Notes under the pieces: model-generated
The model's database searches: none
What the model saw: the letters and a program-made list of their open reading frames with translations, nothing else
Told to the model about the DNA's origin: nothing
Source: Strix aluco
Lineage: Eukaryota > Chordata > Aves > Strigiformes > Strigidae
Reading direction: 5' to 3'
DNA length: 64,000 nt
Assembly (NCBI RefSeq): GCF_031877795.1
Contig: NC_133943.1
Location: 8,115,001 to 8,179,000, forward strand
In this document: positions 1-14,289 of the stretch, one piece after another
Position numbering within the stretch: the stretch's first letter is position 1
Layout: the number at the start of each line of letters is the position of its first letter
Translations under genes and position numbers: made by a program

Positions 1-820
1 CTTTTGGCAAATACTTACAAAAAGAGATTTGGAGCATGAGTTTGTGTGAAAGGTGGTGTGGTGAGGTGAGTTGTCTTGTTGAAGTGACCTCCAGGAGGTT
101 CGCCTAAGGAAAGTGACTCCTTTGTACGCTTGAAGCAGACTGAGGGCTTTTAAACTCTGGAAAGTCACTGCTGGATGTTTTTTGGTTTTTCAGCAAAGCT
201 TAGCATGGCACACGATACAGCAGTGATCCAGAGCAGTGCTTGTCTTCTGGAGATACTAAAGTTTCCAGCCCTGATCCTGCCAGAGGTAGTGAGGAGACCA
301 AGGAGCCTAGTGAGGACAGCTCTGTAAAGATAAAGGGATCCCTCTATGACTTGTTTTACAGGCTTTGAAAGCCCTAATTTTTTATAATAATTATATTAAT
401 TATGGACCTGTAGAGGAGATTTAATGGACAAGACCTACTCCTTAGGTGTTCACCCATTCTATAATGGTCTGTGTTGGAACTGGTGCTGATAAAAGTAAAG
501 GCACTGGAGCTCTTGCTCAGAATAAACAGAGCCTCCTTCAAGATCTCTGTGAGTTTCTGCTGTCTGTGTCAGAATATGGGTAGGGAAGAGCTTAACAAAT
601 GTACCTCTGGTGGTTTTGAACTGTTTGACTCACTGCAGCTGGGAAAGTTAAATGCATTCGGGGGGCTGAGGTAGGGACTGAAGAACATTGTCCTTTTTTG
701 ACAGATTAGGATTTATCTTCAGAAGCTGGTGTCTTGCCTACCTGCTGCAGCATTTTTACGCTCGAGGGTGGCAGTGAGGTCTGTAATAGGATGTTTGAGT
801 CAATGTTTCTGCTTTTTCAG

Positions 821-892
821 GAAGGAGGACTATTGAAGCAAAGCCTCTCCTTGCTGCTTAACCCCTCCTCCCAAAAGCGCAACGACGTGACA
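821..892 (+). other. Possible cryptic/alternative exon, 72 nt
   Basis: A strong pyrimidine-rich acceptor (gctttttcag, ending at 820) and a perfect GTAAGT donor (893-898) flank 72 nt. Only the frame starting at the first base is open (24 codons, beginning EGGLLKQS). Both other frames contain stops. The LARP1 junction into the exon at 28,009 needs one base carried from the previous exon, and in that phase this segment has a stop, so it cannot be a normal LARP1 coding exon. It may be a cryptic exon, a 5' UTR exon or chance. Confidence 0.2.
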
Positions 893-3800
893 GTAAGTGG
901 AGCAACCATTAGATCGAGTTAGACAACAGTGATACTGCTGATGCTGTAAGCAGAGGCTGAGGCTCAACTGGATTGGCACAGCAGAACATTTTCCTGGTGT
1001 CCTGACAAGATGTGTGTTATGGTTCTATTCGTGTGTGTTTCAGAGTCAGGGTACAGGAGAGCAGGGGGGATCCTTTGAGCCCTGAGATAACACGCGGTCC
1101 TGTCCTATGTGGCAAGGCTTGTACTTGACACGGCTTACTGCTTGTGAGGGACGCTGGCAGAGCTGGTAATGATGCCTCATTTTTACTCTCTAATGATCTA
1201 GTAATGAGGTCTGTGTGACTGTCCCCTCGTTATTATACGTTCTCTTCTTATCATGTAAATAAATGCAGCCAGCAGCCTGACTGGCGAAGGCATGATGGTA
1301 GTGTGTGTGTCTGCAGTAGCAAAGGAAACATTTTCTGGCAAAACCAGCTTTACACTTTTGGCTATAAACCAAATCCAAAGTATTTTCTCAAATTCTTCTA
1401 TAGAGCAGAAGTGTGGCTTGCCGTTAAGACAGCTCGACCTTCTGGAACATGCTGTACTCCTCCGCTGTGCCCTGCACCAGGGCTGGTGCTGATGCAAGCA
1501 TTGGTGCAGACAGGTGTTAACAGCACCCCGTTTTGAAAACCTGCTGGATTTATTTCAAGAAATGTTGCATCAAGGCACTTGGCACTTCTTAATTTTTAAA
1601 GCTATTTACATCTTGGAAGTAAGAACACGCAGGTTTTAATCACTGGCACTGCAATTGCCGAGCTTTGCCTGCACTAAGTTTAATGCCGGTTTTCGTTCTC
1701 ATTGCAAACGCTCGGCCAGGAGAAAGCGGCGTATTTCCTAGTGGAGATGCAGGAGGTGTTTTAATTTCTTGAGTAGAGTTTCTTGCTTGCCGTTTGGCAA
1801 ATGCACTGGGCGGATAGGCAGTGCTTTCCAGAAGGCACACCTTAGTTGCTAGCAGCAAGCACCAGAGGTTAGCTGACTATTGTTCAGAGAGAGCGTGTGT
1901 TGCTTTATGCCAGAACAGACACTAGGTTGGCTACTGGTACTGAGGAGAAGGCAGGGGAAGATTCATTAGCTTCTCACCCTTTGCTGACTAACTCCCCATG
2001 GGGCTTTCCTTGAAACCAGCCTCCAGTACAGGAGATAAGATGTATGGGAAGCTTATTTTACCTTTGGCATTTCTTTGCATTCAGAGTAGACGTGCGCATC
2101 TGCCTGCTTGGGTATCCAGCTCGGTAGTGCTGTGCACACCTATTTCCAAAGTGTTGGGCAATTCTTGCTCTGTCGTGGCTTGTAATTGTGGAGCTCTCCT
2201 GGCTGTTTGTTGCAACAGAGCTGCTATCGCAGCAGGAGTGCTCCCGCCCCGCCCCAAGTTTCCTCTCTGAAATACTGTTTTGTTCCGATCCCACAACTCA
2301 CGTTTGAGTAACTCTTCCCGTTTTGTCGGGGAGGATGAGGGTAACTGGAACTTGCTGCTCCAAAAAACTGTGAAGCTTAGTGTTTTCCCTCCCCTGCATA
2401 CCTTTGCCCTTCAGCTTTGTGCTGGACCTTTGCCCTGCTCTGCACTGTTTGTTTCGGGAAGGCTGGGGAATGCGGCGCAGCTCCTGAGAGCTGACTCACT
2501 GGCCCTGGTTGCTGGGCTTCAGCGCTCACTTCTGCTGCGACCTCCGGTTCCAGATTGCCAGGTCCAAGGCATCGCTGGAGGATTCTCACTGACCACCTCC
2601 TTACCCTCACAGCTCTTCTTTTAAGCTGTTTATTGCCTGTGGTGCCATGGGGGTTTCCACCAGGGTTGCGTCTGGGATCACTGGACTGGGCAGCAGAAAG
2701 ACTTGGGTCAGATGTGAAGACAAAGTGCAAAAAGCTGGGCTGGGAATGGGGGCACTGGGGCTGCAATGCTCTGCTCTCCCTTCCAGATTATGACACCTGA
2801 TCCTTTCGCTGTGCTTGAATAGTGTGAAATTATCCTCAGGGGAACGCCAAATGCCGATTTGGATAGAGTTAGGTTGCTCTTTGCATACTTGAAACTACTT
2901 TGTAATGTATCTCCGACAGCACCTCAGTGGCAGTGCTTGTTTGGCTAAATAAGGAATGTGCATTTTAGTAGAAAGCTGTGCTGTCTAGACCAGGTTGAAT
3001 GTTTTAATCCTTACTACAGCTGCAAACAGAAAGGCTTTAAAAAAAAATCTTAATGAAAACTTAAGTAGGCTTGAATACTGCCAGAGGTCTGTGGTGTCCT
3101 TTATGGTGGTGCACCTCTCGGAGGAGCTCTGCTCCCATCTCAGGAACCAGGTAAACAGAGGTACAGTGACCTCGCTGCAGATCTGGCAGATAACCGATAG
3201 GAGAGCTGGGAAGGCTTTTGGCTCTGCTCTTACCTTAAGTCCAGTTGGGAGTGGTGAGCTTTGTTCATTCCCAACCATGATACCCATTTACATTATGGTC
3301 TTTAATATGTTATTTATCCTCTGATCGTTTTGGCATTGGAACCTTTGTTGACTTCCTACCAACGGCTTAAGTCTCCGTGCTGCTGGCTCTTTCACATCCC
3401 TGGCTTGCTGTGCGCACAGGGAGCTTGGGGAAAGAGGTGGTGGTGCAGCCTTGGTGATACCTGCTGGGATCTCTCATGGTGGTAATGCCATCTGGGTGGA
3501 GCTTTGCATGGGCTGGAAGTCATCTCCTGGGGTTGGGTAAAGTTCTGGGTGCTCTCTGGCATGGCCAGTTCTGCATTTGTCCCTTTCTTTGCTTGAGACC
3601 TGCTTTAGTTCCAGACTCATTCTGCAGGTCCAGGTCCTTGTTAGTGATCTCTGAGTGGAGTTGGGAGACTTTTCTCCTTGCATTGAAATAACTGGCTAAT
3701 CTGAATATCTAGTAGCAAATGATACAGCTGCGTGACTTGAGCAGGTCAGAGGAGAGGTAAAAGAAAGGCTTTAGAGAAGTTAATGCAGTGCTGTGAGAAC

Positions 3801-5392
3801 TTAAAGCAGCTACTTGTGTATTTAGGCAACAATAATTGGTGATCAGAACAAACGGGAACTGAATTTGGCCTTGAATAAATCAGTTGCCAGACTTCTTTCT
3901 GGGGAGAGTCCCAGGTCAGGGTCAGTCTGGATTGCTTGGCTGAAAGGAGAAGTGGGTGCGCTTGTGAAGGTCTCAGAGCCACAGAGTAAAAACTGGCACA
4001 AGGCATTTGGTGAAAATAGGTTTGCTGATGGCAGTTCTAACACTGTGCAAGATGCACGTTTTTTTGAGGAAGGGTTGTGGAAATGGTGGTCAAGTCAAGT
4101 GTCAACATGTTTCTAAACAGAGGCTCATCCTGTAACTGCAGGTTTCCAGAAGATCCTTCTAACTGAACTTTCATCTGTCAGAGCATATGTGTGTGTGACA
4201 GTTTGGGGGTCTTCTGTGGGCAGGCCTGGGTGGGTTGCCTTTTCTGAACAAATTGGCGTGTGACGTGTTGTGGCTCTGCTGGTTTCAGTACTGCATCGGG
4301 CTGCCAGAGCCATCCTTAGCAAGTTGTCCAGCCCAGCTTTGGTGTGACACTCGCTATGGATTTTGCCAGGATCAAGAGCTCTTCCCGCAGCATTAAAGCT
4401 ACATGTGCCGGGGGATATTCTGCTGTGACGTACAAGGAGAGAGGGAGGAGGGGCTGTGAACTGGCTGATTTAATACCTGCCTTATCAGTGGTTTACCTTC
4501 AGTGTCCTTCTGGAGCAAAGCTGACTTAGGAGCAGCAGTTTGCCTTGACACTTCCATGTGTTGCAGCACTGTACAGGAATGCGCAGCAGGCTTCAGTACT
4601 CTGCGGTGGTTGTGATTTTATTTTTGTTTTTTTGGGTTTGAATCATCCTGTTCCTTTACATGGTCACAAGTCAGAAGGATTGGTAGAGATCTCTGCAGCG
4701 GATAGCTTGGGGCTCTGATAGTGTGTGGGAGGTGACCATGGTGGCCCTGGCTGGGTTGGATGCTCTGGCACGACAGATGAGGCGGAAGCCTCCATTTGCT
4801 TTAGAAATGGTCAATGGAGGTGGCTGTTGGTGTGACACAGGTCATGTCAGTGCTGCTCAGTCTGGTTCAGGTGGCATCAGAAGTGACACAGGCACCCTTT
4901 CTTTCCTTGATCTAGAAGATGGTATTCTGGTTCCCTCTGAAGCGTGCGTGGCACGCACAATGTGCTGGCAGGTGCAGCTTGCCCTGACCTGCTGTCCTGG
5001 GGAAGCACGTTCGCTTCCTGCCGGGCACCCCTTGAAGTGGCTGGAAACAGAGTCTGCAACCTGCTGCTTTAGCAGGCGGAGCTGGCCTGTGACCTGGCCA
5101 CATGCCTGCAGGTGCTTCTCTGCACTCCTGACTTGCTCCCTGAAGTGGCCCTGGCCTCGGCTGGGGCCCAGGAGAGGCATCCCTGCCCCACAAGGAGGGT
5201 GCTGGAGGAGAAGCATCTCTGGTGCTCCACAGTGATCCTTGCTCGGTTGCTGTCAGGCTCTGCAGAGATCCCTTGGTGACGGTGAGAGTGATAGCCAAGG
5301 GGGCAAAGGGGAGAAACGGGGGCTTGGATGGGGCTTGTGAACCTCACGTGTCCTTGACACACGAGCCAGAGTTAAACCGTGATTGGAAAGCC

Positions 5393-5414
5393 GGGGAGGG
5401 GGGGTGGGGGGTGG
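5393..5414 (+). other. G-quadruplex-prone G-run cluster
   Basis: Four or more G-tracts separated by single bases (GGGG-A-GGGGGGG-T-GGGGGG-T-GG) lie in a GC-rich part of LARP1 intron 1. The sequence fits the usual intramolecular quadruplex pattern on the + (transcribed-RNA-like) strand. Function is unknown. Confidence 0.55.
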
Positions 5415-8400
5415 AAACGTGCTGCGTGTCCTTCCCGTTGGGTGCCAGTGCATAAGCCTGGGTGGGGGGCGGCGTGCAGGTGGGAGCCCAGTGCTGCTCC
5501 GTTCTTCCCTACGCAGGTATGGGGGTGCAGCCCCAGAGGCTCGGGGGGTGGTGGGAGGAAGCAGAGTGCGCCCCAAGCACACTGCTGAGCACGTTTTTCC
5601 AGCTGAGCGGCGGCGTGTGCCGTGCTCCTGCAGAGTGACTCTGCAGTCTGCAGGTCATGGCTGCGTGCTGGAAGGGATCCGTCGGCAATAGGGAGGGTGC
5701 AGGGGGCTGCTTATCTCTTCTCCTTTCCTGGTAGTCATTTGACTTTTTTGACTTGGCTGCTGGATGCATGTGTGGAGAGAACAGAGGATTTTTAGGGCTA
5801 GATATGTTAGGTTTTAAGAAGTCTAAAACACTGAGAAAAGAGGTGAGTTTTTCCTGACTAAACATGTGGGGAAACAAGTATGGAATTGGAAAAGCCACAA
5901 AAATGAGGAAAGGGTAGAGTTTTGTTGATGGGAAAGTAAGAGAAAAGGTGTGTGAGGAGATGGGTGTTTTAACCTGCCTGGTAACTCGGAGGTGCTGCCA
6001 GAAGGTGGGTACATTGCTAAATACATAGGTAGCACTATCCCTCTGCAGATTATTTGTAATACATATTCAGCCTTCACACTAAATTCACTCTGCTTTTATT
6101 TTTTCTTTCCTCTTTATAACTGTGCTTTTGAAAGCTTCTGGTCAGTGGTGCAAATGAGTGATTATTATTTTACTGAATGTTAGTTACCAAACTGACTGGT
6201 TTGCGCACTTACGGACGATGAAGCTAGTGATGGAATGAAATAGAGAGAACTTATAAGCCAGCATTCACTTCACTTCAAACTATAGGAAATTAATTTCTTC
6301 AGATTCTCCAAATTCAGATACTCCATTTTTTTGTATTAAGTGTTGCAAAAGAAGCACTGAGTTTATTCCCACAAGACACTTAGGATTCTCACTACAATAA
6401 TTTTATACCTTTACTGTAACCCTTCTAAATAGTCACAAAGTCAGCATAGCTTGGGAGCAATGTCTGTTTATGTCAGCTCTCCCAGCCTCACAGAACAAGC
6501 CTACTGAAAATAAAGACTTGACCATAATAACAAATAGCAATGCTCTTGGCCTCATCTAGTGTGAGAAGAGACATTTAAAGGAGTGACTGAAGCACTTTGC
6601 CCTACCTGTGTATCTCCAGACTGGCTCACGTTGACAAGTCAGCTACAAGGCTGTGCAAGGGGGCAAGTAAAGGTAAAAAAACAAAGCAAAGATTTAAGTG
6701 TGAAGAGTGACACCAGTATGCATGATGCTGAGAAGTTATTTGACTGTAGCAGTAGATACTGAAATGTGGAGAAGTGCATCCCAAAAATGTTGTTGGGAGG
6801 TTTTACTCTGACTGAAACAGAAGTGATAGGATATTTGTGCATGAGATCCCACCCAACCAGACAGAAAAGCGAATCACGGAGGTGTCTCCAGCATGTGCTC
6901 AGATGACAAAGCATGAGACTTTGCTGGCTGTAATCATATTAAATTTCACTTCTCAGCTAAACCTTGAGAGCTCGGGGGAATACCTAATATGATCTAATGC
7001 ATCTTCTGAGTGCTCAGAAATCTTCTGCCACTGCAGACAGTCCTGCACTGAGCTGAACAAAAGGGGGACTGATTTCTTGTGGCTTCCCAAACTTGGGTGA
7101 ATTCTTCTAACTCCCCCTTTTTAGTTGGAGAATGACAGAGGTGACATTTGCATGCTCTGTAGGGGAGGAATTTGCTCTAAGTGACCCTTGTTTTTAAAAT
7201 GTAAAATTAAACCTGTAAGTGCAACTGTGAATACGATTTGGAAGAGATGGTGCAGATTACAGGTGGACAACCCTCTTGACTTCAGTTGGAACTGAAATCG
7301 GAGTTGATCTAAATAACAGCAGAGAAGTGGAACCAAGCAAGGATGGAGTTTGAGGGTGACTGGAAAAGCTGTGTGTTTGATTAAAAACAATCAAATAGAC
7401 TGGACCAGAGGGGGGAACATCTCAGACTGTGAGTCTGATGATTTCTGATTCAGTTAAGAGATTTAATTATTTTGTCTTCACTGTGCTGCCTTGTGTATCC
7501 TACAGACCCCCTGCTTGGCCCTCTGCCCACAGCCCTAAGGTGGAGAGTGCCTCGCAATTTTCAGTTGTGGCGTTTTATGGCATCCCTGCCTGATGTTACA
7601 GGGCAGACCCATAATACTGGGGCTTTTGGGGGGTGGGTGGGATCCTCTTTCATGGAGAGGCTGGATTTCTGCTCCAGTAATGGGTTCTCCTCTGTAGTGT
7701 CTTGCTCACTGCTTATTGAGCTGTCCTTAGGCAAAGCTTCGTGGTGATGTCTGAGACTGCCTGCCCTTGATGCGCACTTAGAAAAGCGTGTTGCAGAGCA
7801 GTGTGTGATGACCCTGTCAGAGGGAAATGCCATCCTGTATTGATTTCCACAGCGTGGGATCCAGTTGGCTTCTAGGCCACACCAAAATGGTTCCTGTATT
7901 TCAGCAAGAGTCCCTGACACATGTTAATTTTGCTTGACCGTGTCTGAAATTCTAGTGCCTGTTCAATATCCAGTAGCTTAAAGAACAGTTTGGGAAGGGT
8001 GACTATGATCATTGGGCCTAGACTGGGTTGGTCTTCTGGAAGGCTGGAGACTTCCAGTGGTGTCACTTGAGGCTTACTGGTGATTAAAGGATGTGAGGTG
8101 GAGAGCTGGGTCACCAGCTGCTTCACGGGAACAGTAATCGGGCACCTTTAAGGTGCCTTGTACTTTCTCCGCAGCTTTTCGTCAGGTGCGTGAATAGCAG
8201 TGTTAGGGCTTATGGTTGGAGCAGTAGTGCTTTGCTGCTTGTCCATTTTGGAGATGGGGGGAGGAGTTAATGGTAGAGAACACCCAGTGTTTGTTCTTTC
8301 CAGTGCAAGCACTGATAAGTGGATGGGAGAAAAAACAGCCGTGACCTTACAGTTATTCCTCATGTGCCTGCGCATATATGAGTGTTGCATTCGCAAGACT

Positions 8401-11400
8401 GTCTGTTTGGAGAGATCTCGGGTTTTTTCTGGTCAGGCTGACCAGATGCATTCCTCAGAACCCCGTTGGCATCTCCGGTGCTCGGAGAAGAGACCTGGAC
8501 CCTTTTCCAAGCAGATCTCTGGAAGGTGCTTTTGCCAGGCACAGTGCTGGTCCCAGTAGTGATCGTGTCTTCAGCTAGCGTCGCAGTCCTGCTCGGTCAG
8601 CTCTGCTCCTCTTCTGTCTGGAAGAGACTGAATGTCAGCATTAAGGTACTAATTTAGTGTGTGGTGTGAAGTTAAAGCTAGGGAGCTGTCTCACTCAGTT
8701 AATGCTCTGATTTTGGAGTAGGTGATTTTTGTCCCATGGGTGTTCCTTTTGCAGCTCGGTGATGCTGGAAGTCTTCATCCCTTTTCAACTATATGAAGTT
8801 ACAGGGGCACCCCAGCTGAGCTTCACCAAAACCATGGTTGTTTATACACTAAAAATGTATTTCAAGCATTTGTTTCCACATGGTTTGTGGGAAATCAGTG
8901 TCAGAGCTCACACTGACTGCAGCTCTTCAGCCTCTTAGTGTAGGTGATAGGGGTGTCTGAGAAGGAAACAAGCCTCTCCTTTGGATGGAGAGCAGAAAAC
9001 CATTTACTGGGGGTCTGGTGGTCTGGATACCCATGCAGAGGAAGTGATTTGGGAGCTGATAAACGCTTCTGTAGTTTTTTTTATGTTGCACAGACCTTAT
9101 TGGTGTCATAGGACCTAACCAACATCAGGTTAGGGTTGAGCCATCTGGTTTGGATCTTTTACCCATCTCAGGCTTCGGCTTCTCTTTGAGGGGGTAAAGA
9201 TACTTGTTATTACAGTAGCTGAGCATTGTTAAGAGATATGGGAGGTGTTTGCCCAGACCTGGCAGCTGGGGAGGGTTGGGAAGATCTGGGTGGCTGAGAG
9301 CCGGACCCTCCCTGAGCCTGCTTGGCAAGTAATGAAGGAGGAGAGCAGGAAGCGAGCAGGATCTCAGGAGGGACGTAATTGTCCATGCTAATCTTTGGGT
9401 TTGGGGTTTCTTGCTTTGCTACTTTTTCCTAGCAGACCTCACCCCCTTCTCTGCTGAGCATTGCTTTGAAGAGGCCTGTAACTGTCTTGGGAACCTGTGC
9501 AGGCACTACCTTGGCCTCTGAGGGGGAGCCAGGTGATACAGATTTGAGCTGAAAAGTTGCCTGAGGATGGTGAAGGGATTTGAGCAGCACTGGTCTCTTT
9601 GCAGCAGATGCTGGACTATGTAATTTGGACCTTCTCCCTGCCTGTGCTGTTTGCACTGGGAGGATTGCTGGCATAGCCAGAGGAGCAGAACTGAATTGTC
9701 CCTGCCGGGCGGCAGGACAGATTAGGAGGAGAGATCCTCAGAGATCCTGCTGTCCGCCAGCATTTCCCTTCCCCAGCCCTCTCCCGGGCAGCCAGCGCAG
9801 CCCTGCAGCTTTCGAGCCATTGTGACTGAGTTCTGGTCACGTCTCTGCTGCCGAGTCCCCGCATGACCTTGGAGAGGTCATTTTTTTGCTGACGTCCAAG
9901 TCTTTTGTCTGTAAAACGTGGAGGATGATTTAGTTACAACTTAATGGGTCAAAAGCCAGAACAAATCAGCTGGCTTCTCCCTGTAGCAGTGGCAGTGTGG
10001 ATGAGCCCTGTGTCCTGCTGGGAGCAGCGGAGGAGCGTGTTGTCGTGTATGCTTGTACCTGTGCATGCAGAGGAGCAGCCCTCGCTCCACACACCGGTGC
10101 AGTGGTACCAGTCAGTGTGCTTTGGTGACCGGCAGGTAACAGAAAGCAGATGGAGGTCATTTTTCCCCCAGTTTGGAGAGCAGAAGGGTAATTGCAGGGT
10201 GCTGGTGGCGGGCGTCAGGGTGCAGGGAACTGGTCAGAGTGCTGGCACTCCGCCTGCGGCTGTGCTGCCCCTCTCGGCAGTTACGGCTGTGGGTTGCTGT
10301 AATAACGAGTCAGCGTTTCTCTTGCGTCAGGGCTAATGAGCTGCTCTTCAGCTACTGCCTCTCGGGCCCTGCTGGGAAGAAGCAGCATCCGTGACAGAAG
10401 AGGCGTGCTGGTGGCAGAGAGGCTGGAGGCAGGCAGCGGGTGGTGGAGGTCCCTTCCTGACTAGCTACTGTGCAGGGAGAAGGGAGCTGAGCAGGGAGAA
10501 GGCAGGCTTCCTGTGAGGGGGTTTGGATTTGACACTGAAGCGTGGCTGGCTGAGGAGCCTGGTTAGCAGCATGCTTCTGCAGTGAGCGGGGGGAGCAGCA
10601 GAAGGGAGATGTGTGCTCATAAATGGGATAGCCTTTCTGGACCTGTCCCAGATACCTGAATAGCAGTGGTGGCCAGATAACCCTTGGGGAGGGGGTATGT
10701 GTGTGGATGCATCAGCTTTTCTCTTTAAATGCCCCATTTTAGCATATGGTCTTCTCCTGCGTTTAAAAATACCATCAGGCAAAAATTGGGATTCTGTATC
10801 CACCCCCCAGCACTGCCTCAAGAAGGAGTGCCCTCAATTTGGTTATGTCTCATGGGCTTTATATGCAGCAGCTCTGGGTATTGTGTTCAGAGCGAGCACT
10901 CCTGTATCTCATCTGCACTCTCATGACAGTCCTGAAAGGGATGCTCCGCGCCTGTCCTGACATCCTGCTGCCTGCCACGTGCCTCTTGACCTCCGGCTCA
11001 TTCCTTCCTCCACCCCCCTTTGCAGATAACAGGGAGATTCATGAAACGTGGTTTCCGCTGAGATGTTGTAGTCTGTATGGATAATGTACAGAGCTGAGGA
11101 GGATGAAAGGGCTTGGGAAATACCTGGCTTGGCAGAGGCTGGCCCCGTGATGAAGAGGTCACTGGTTCCTGTGGTGATTATAGTCCCTCTCTTTAGACTC
11201 CAAGTCTTTCTGGTGTTGGGCCCACGCTGAGAAACAAAGTGTCTGCGTGCAAGAAGGGGAAGGAAATGTGAGACCACAGGGTCCGAATTTCATGGGTCTT
11301 CCTTGCTTGCATCGCGATATTGTTACTTCTTGCTCCTTCCCATTTGGCTGCCTGGGGGCTGTTTTGTATTCGCCCAGCGCAGCAGGCTGGATTTGGCTGG

Positions 11401-14289
11401 GAGGTGTGGGAGCTGGCAGCTCTGCTCCTGCCTCCCACATAGGGAGTGCCCGCTGCTGGGCAGGTAGCGGGTTGGATGCATCATCCTCCACAGCATCTGG
11501 CCTGCATCAGGATACCGGGCATTGGGGTGTCTTGGTGGGGGAAAAGAAGGTGGGAAAGCGGGTCTGTGTGGTGGGAGGAATTGGTGGGGCTGGTTTGCTG
11601 GCTTTGGCTTTCTGCGTTGGGACTTTGCTTGAGCAAAACCCCAGCCTGGTCTCTGTGCCTGGGTCCTTCGTGTTTGATTTTTAACCTTGGGAGCACTGGG
11701 AAGGGAGCTTACCTGGACAGGCAGGCTCAGCCCTGCAGTGTGCTAGACGGGTTCCTTGGAGAGCAGCCGTAGGGGTTTATCTTTGCCCTGTCAGCCACGC
11801 ACGTTTCTGCCTCCTTCCCCACTGTGGCTTTCTTGGGAAAAGAAGGCGCTGCCTGATTTAGACTTCTCTTGGGCACCTCAGGTGCTGCCCTTAATTGGCA
11901 GGCTAATTTCTAATCTAGTCCCTTGTGCTTGCAAGAGAAGAAGGCGTCCCAAGGGTCTTTGTGCCTGGCATTCCCTGACCAGCCCTGCCTCATGTGTGTC
12001 CTCCCAGCAATCCTACTTTTCAGAAGAGCAAGTCCTGCAGACTGCTCTGTGCTTGTTCTCAGCTGTGGGGAGAGCTGACTGCAAGCCCAGCACTCTGGGT
12101 TTCTGCTCTGGAGAGCTTGGAGTCAAATCTGCATTAATCACAGGTGTGATGAGTTATGACAAGCTCCGTCTCTCCCAGACAGGAGGGTTGAGGACTGGAG
12201 GCAAGTGTCCTTCCCCAACAGGAGTTGCACTAGCAGACCTCTCCCTGAGTGTGAGCAATGTCTGCCCCTGGTCATCATGTGCAGCCCTTGCTTTCTACTG
12301 ACCTGAGCAGCTGAGGACCTTCCACTGCTTTTTTTAGCAAATGTGGTGGCAAATACACTGTCGGGTTGCTGTGGTTTCTAGAAGGAGATAGCCTGGACCC
12401 CTTGGGGATAGCTGGTTGTGCAGATGGCTGGCCAGGCTGTGGCGTGCATTTGATTGAGAGTTGGTTGGACAGGCTAGCAGGAATGCAAACTGGAGAGCTG
12501 CACCTGGCAGGGGTATAGCAGTGGGAATGGTTGCCAAGGCCTGTAGTTCTTGGCTGACACAAAGGAATTCCTTTTCTCAACCATTGTAGTATTATTATTA
12601 TTTGTTAATTTTGTTTTTTGCTAATAACTGGTACAGCTAGCTGATCCAAACAGGTGGGATATGCATTAACCAGTGCTTCTACTTTGTTCCTCTGTGGAGA
12701 AGCTGTCTGGGAGTTGCCCAGTAGGAAAATGCAGAAGTTGCCTCTTGGGACCTGTTAGATCAAGTACAGAATGTTTCTACTCACTGTTGCAGGAGCCTGA
12801 TCTCGTCAGCAACCATCACAGAAATACAAAATGCTTAGGTGTACCTGGGTGACATGCTGGTGGAGGGTTGCAGTAGAACATGCAGTCTGCAAAAGATCCA
12901 GGCTGGCTCTTGGAGACCTTTCTGGATGTGCTGGCTTTTCCCCGAGATCAGGCCTTCAATGCAGACCACAACCCTGTGTAACTACGGAAGGAGTTTTGAT
13001 TTTTTTTTTATTTTTTTTTTTTCCTTCCCTCCCCACCACTTGCTTCTGCTGCTTATACGTGGGATGAAAGCATCCCTGCCTGAGGGTGCCTTGAACATGG
13101 TGCACTGTTAAAGGTAGATAAATAGGAGCTCTTTGGTAGAGGCGTGTTTTTGCTGTTTCTGCATTGGTTGAGCCCGGGCCAGAGAGCATTGCCCTGTCCA
13201 AGGGGTAGTCCATGCTGCAACTCTTGTGACTTTACAGCTGAATGTGTGTTTTGGGCAGCTGATAAGCAGGAGCCAGGGGCCTGCCCCTGTCCTAGGAGGA
13301 CCTTGGCTTGCTGGCAGCCTCCCTTCCCTCTCTTCCAAGTTCCTTGAAGAAAACAGTATATTGCTCTCTTGAAAGTGCTGTTTTCGTAGCTTCCTGGGGA
13401 GCCTTTATCAACAGGGTTTCTCCATGCATGCTGTTGTGCGTGCTTCTCAAAAGAACAAGTCTTTCATCTGATCCTTCCCAGCTACTTCAGTGAACGTCTT
13501 TCTCCCAGCAATAAATAGGGTCTGTCAGGAGAAGGACCTATACCTCTAACTGGAAAGAGCATGCAGGGTGGGAAGGCTGAGTAATCCGTTTCGGCATCTG
13601 ACACCCTCCAGACTCCAGCAGCTCTGCGCAACAGGCCGTGCTTGCTGGCAGAGCCACCTGAGATGGGAAGGGGAGGGCGAAGGCAAAAGTGATTCCCCCA
13701 GGGTGACGCGTGACGTGCCAAGGTGCGGGGCATCTGTTCAGGTGATGGATACGTGCTTCTGGCTGCCTGTTCTCTGGTGTAGGTGCTGTGTTGGAGCCAG
13801 GCACAGCTGTTGATGTCCCTTGTGGCTGCGAAAATCAAGAACCATCAGGAAAATGCTCATTTTGCCTTTGCTTTGGCTGCCACCTGCACTTCCCAGCCGG
13901 TCAGCATGTTGGATGTTCTCTGTTCAGGTTTTCATTTGATAATGCTGGCCAGGGGGAGCATGGGGGTGCCACCAACTAGCTCATTGTGTGGATCTTTGTA
14001 CATCTTAACGAGCTTTTCATTCCTCATGGCTGTCTGTTAGAAGCCAATTTAGAAGGTTGTTTATGAGAGCAATACATTCAGGTAAACACTGTCTCCTTCA
14101 AAATCTTTCTCACAAGTGGTTGAATTGAGGTGGGTTCCAAGCTGGATTGATGTTTAACTTGGGATACTAAGAAAATACTTCCTCTGTTTAGCTAAAGCAA
14201 ACAAATCAAGAGAGGAGGGACCTTTTAAATATGATTCGCACTCCAGCTGCAACCAATACTGATTTTTTTCTTTCTTTTTTCTTTTACAG

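Noticed and set aside
4723-5235. 170-residue open frame on the + strand in LARP1 intron 1
   Set aside because: It is Cys/Trp/Gly-rich with no splice context and no family match, typical of chance frames in GC-rich intron.
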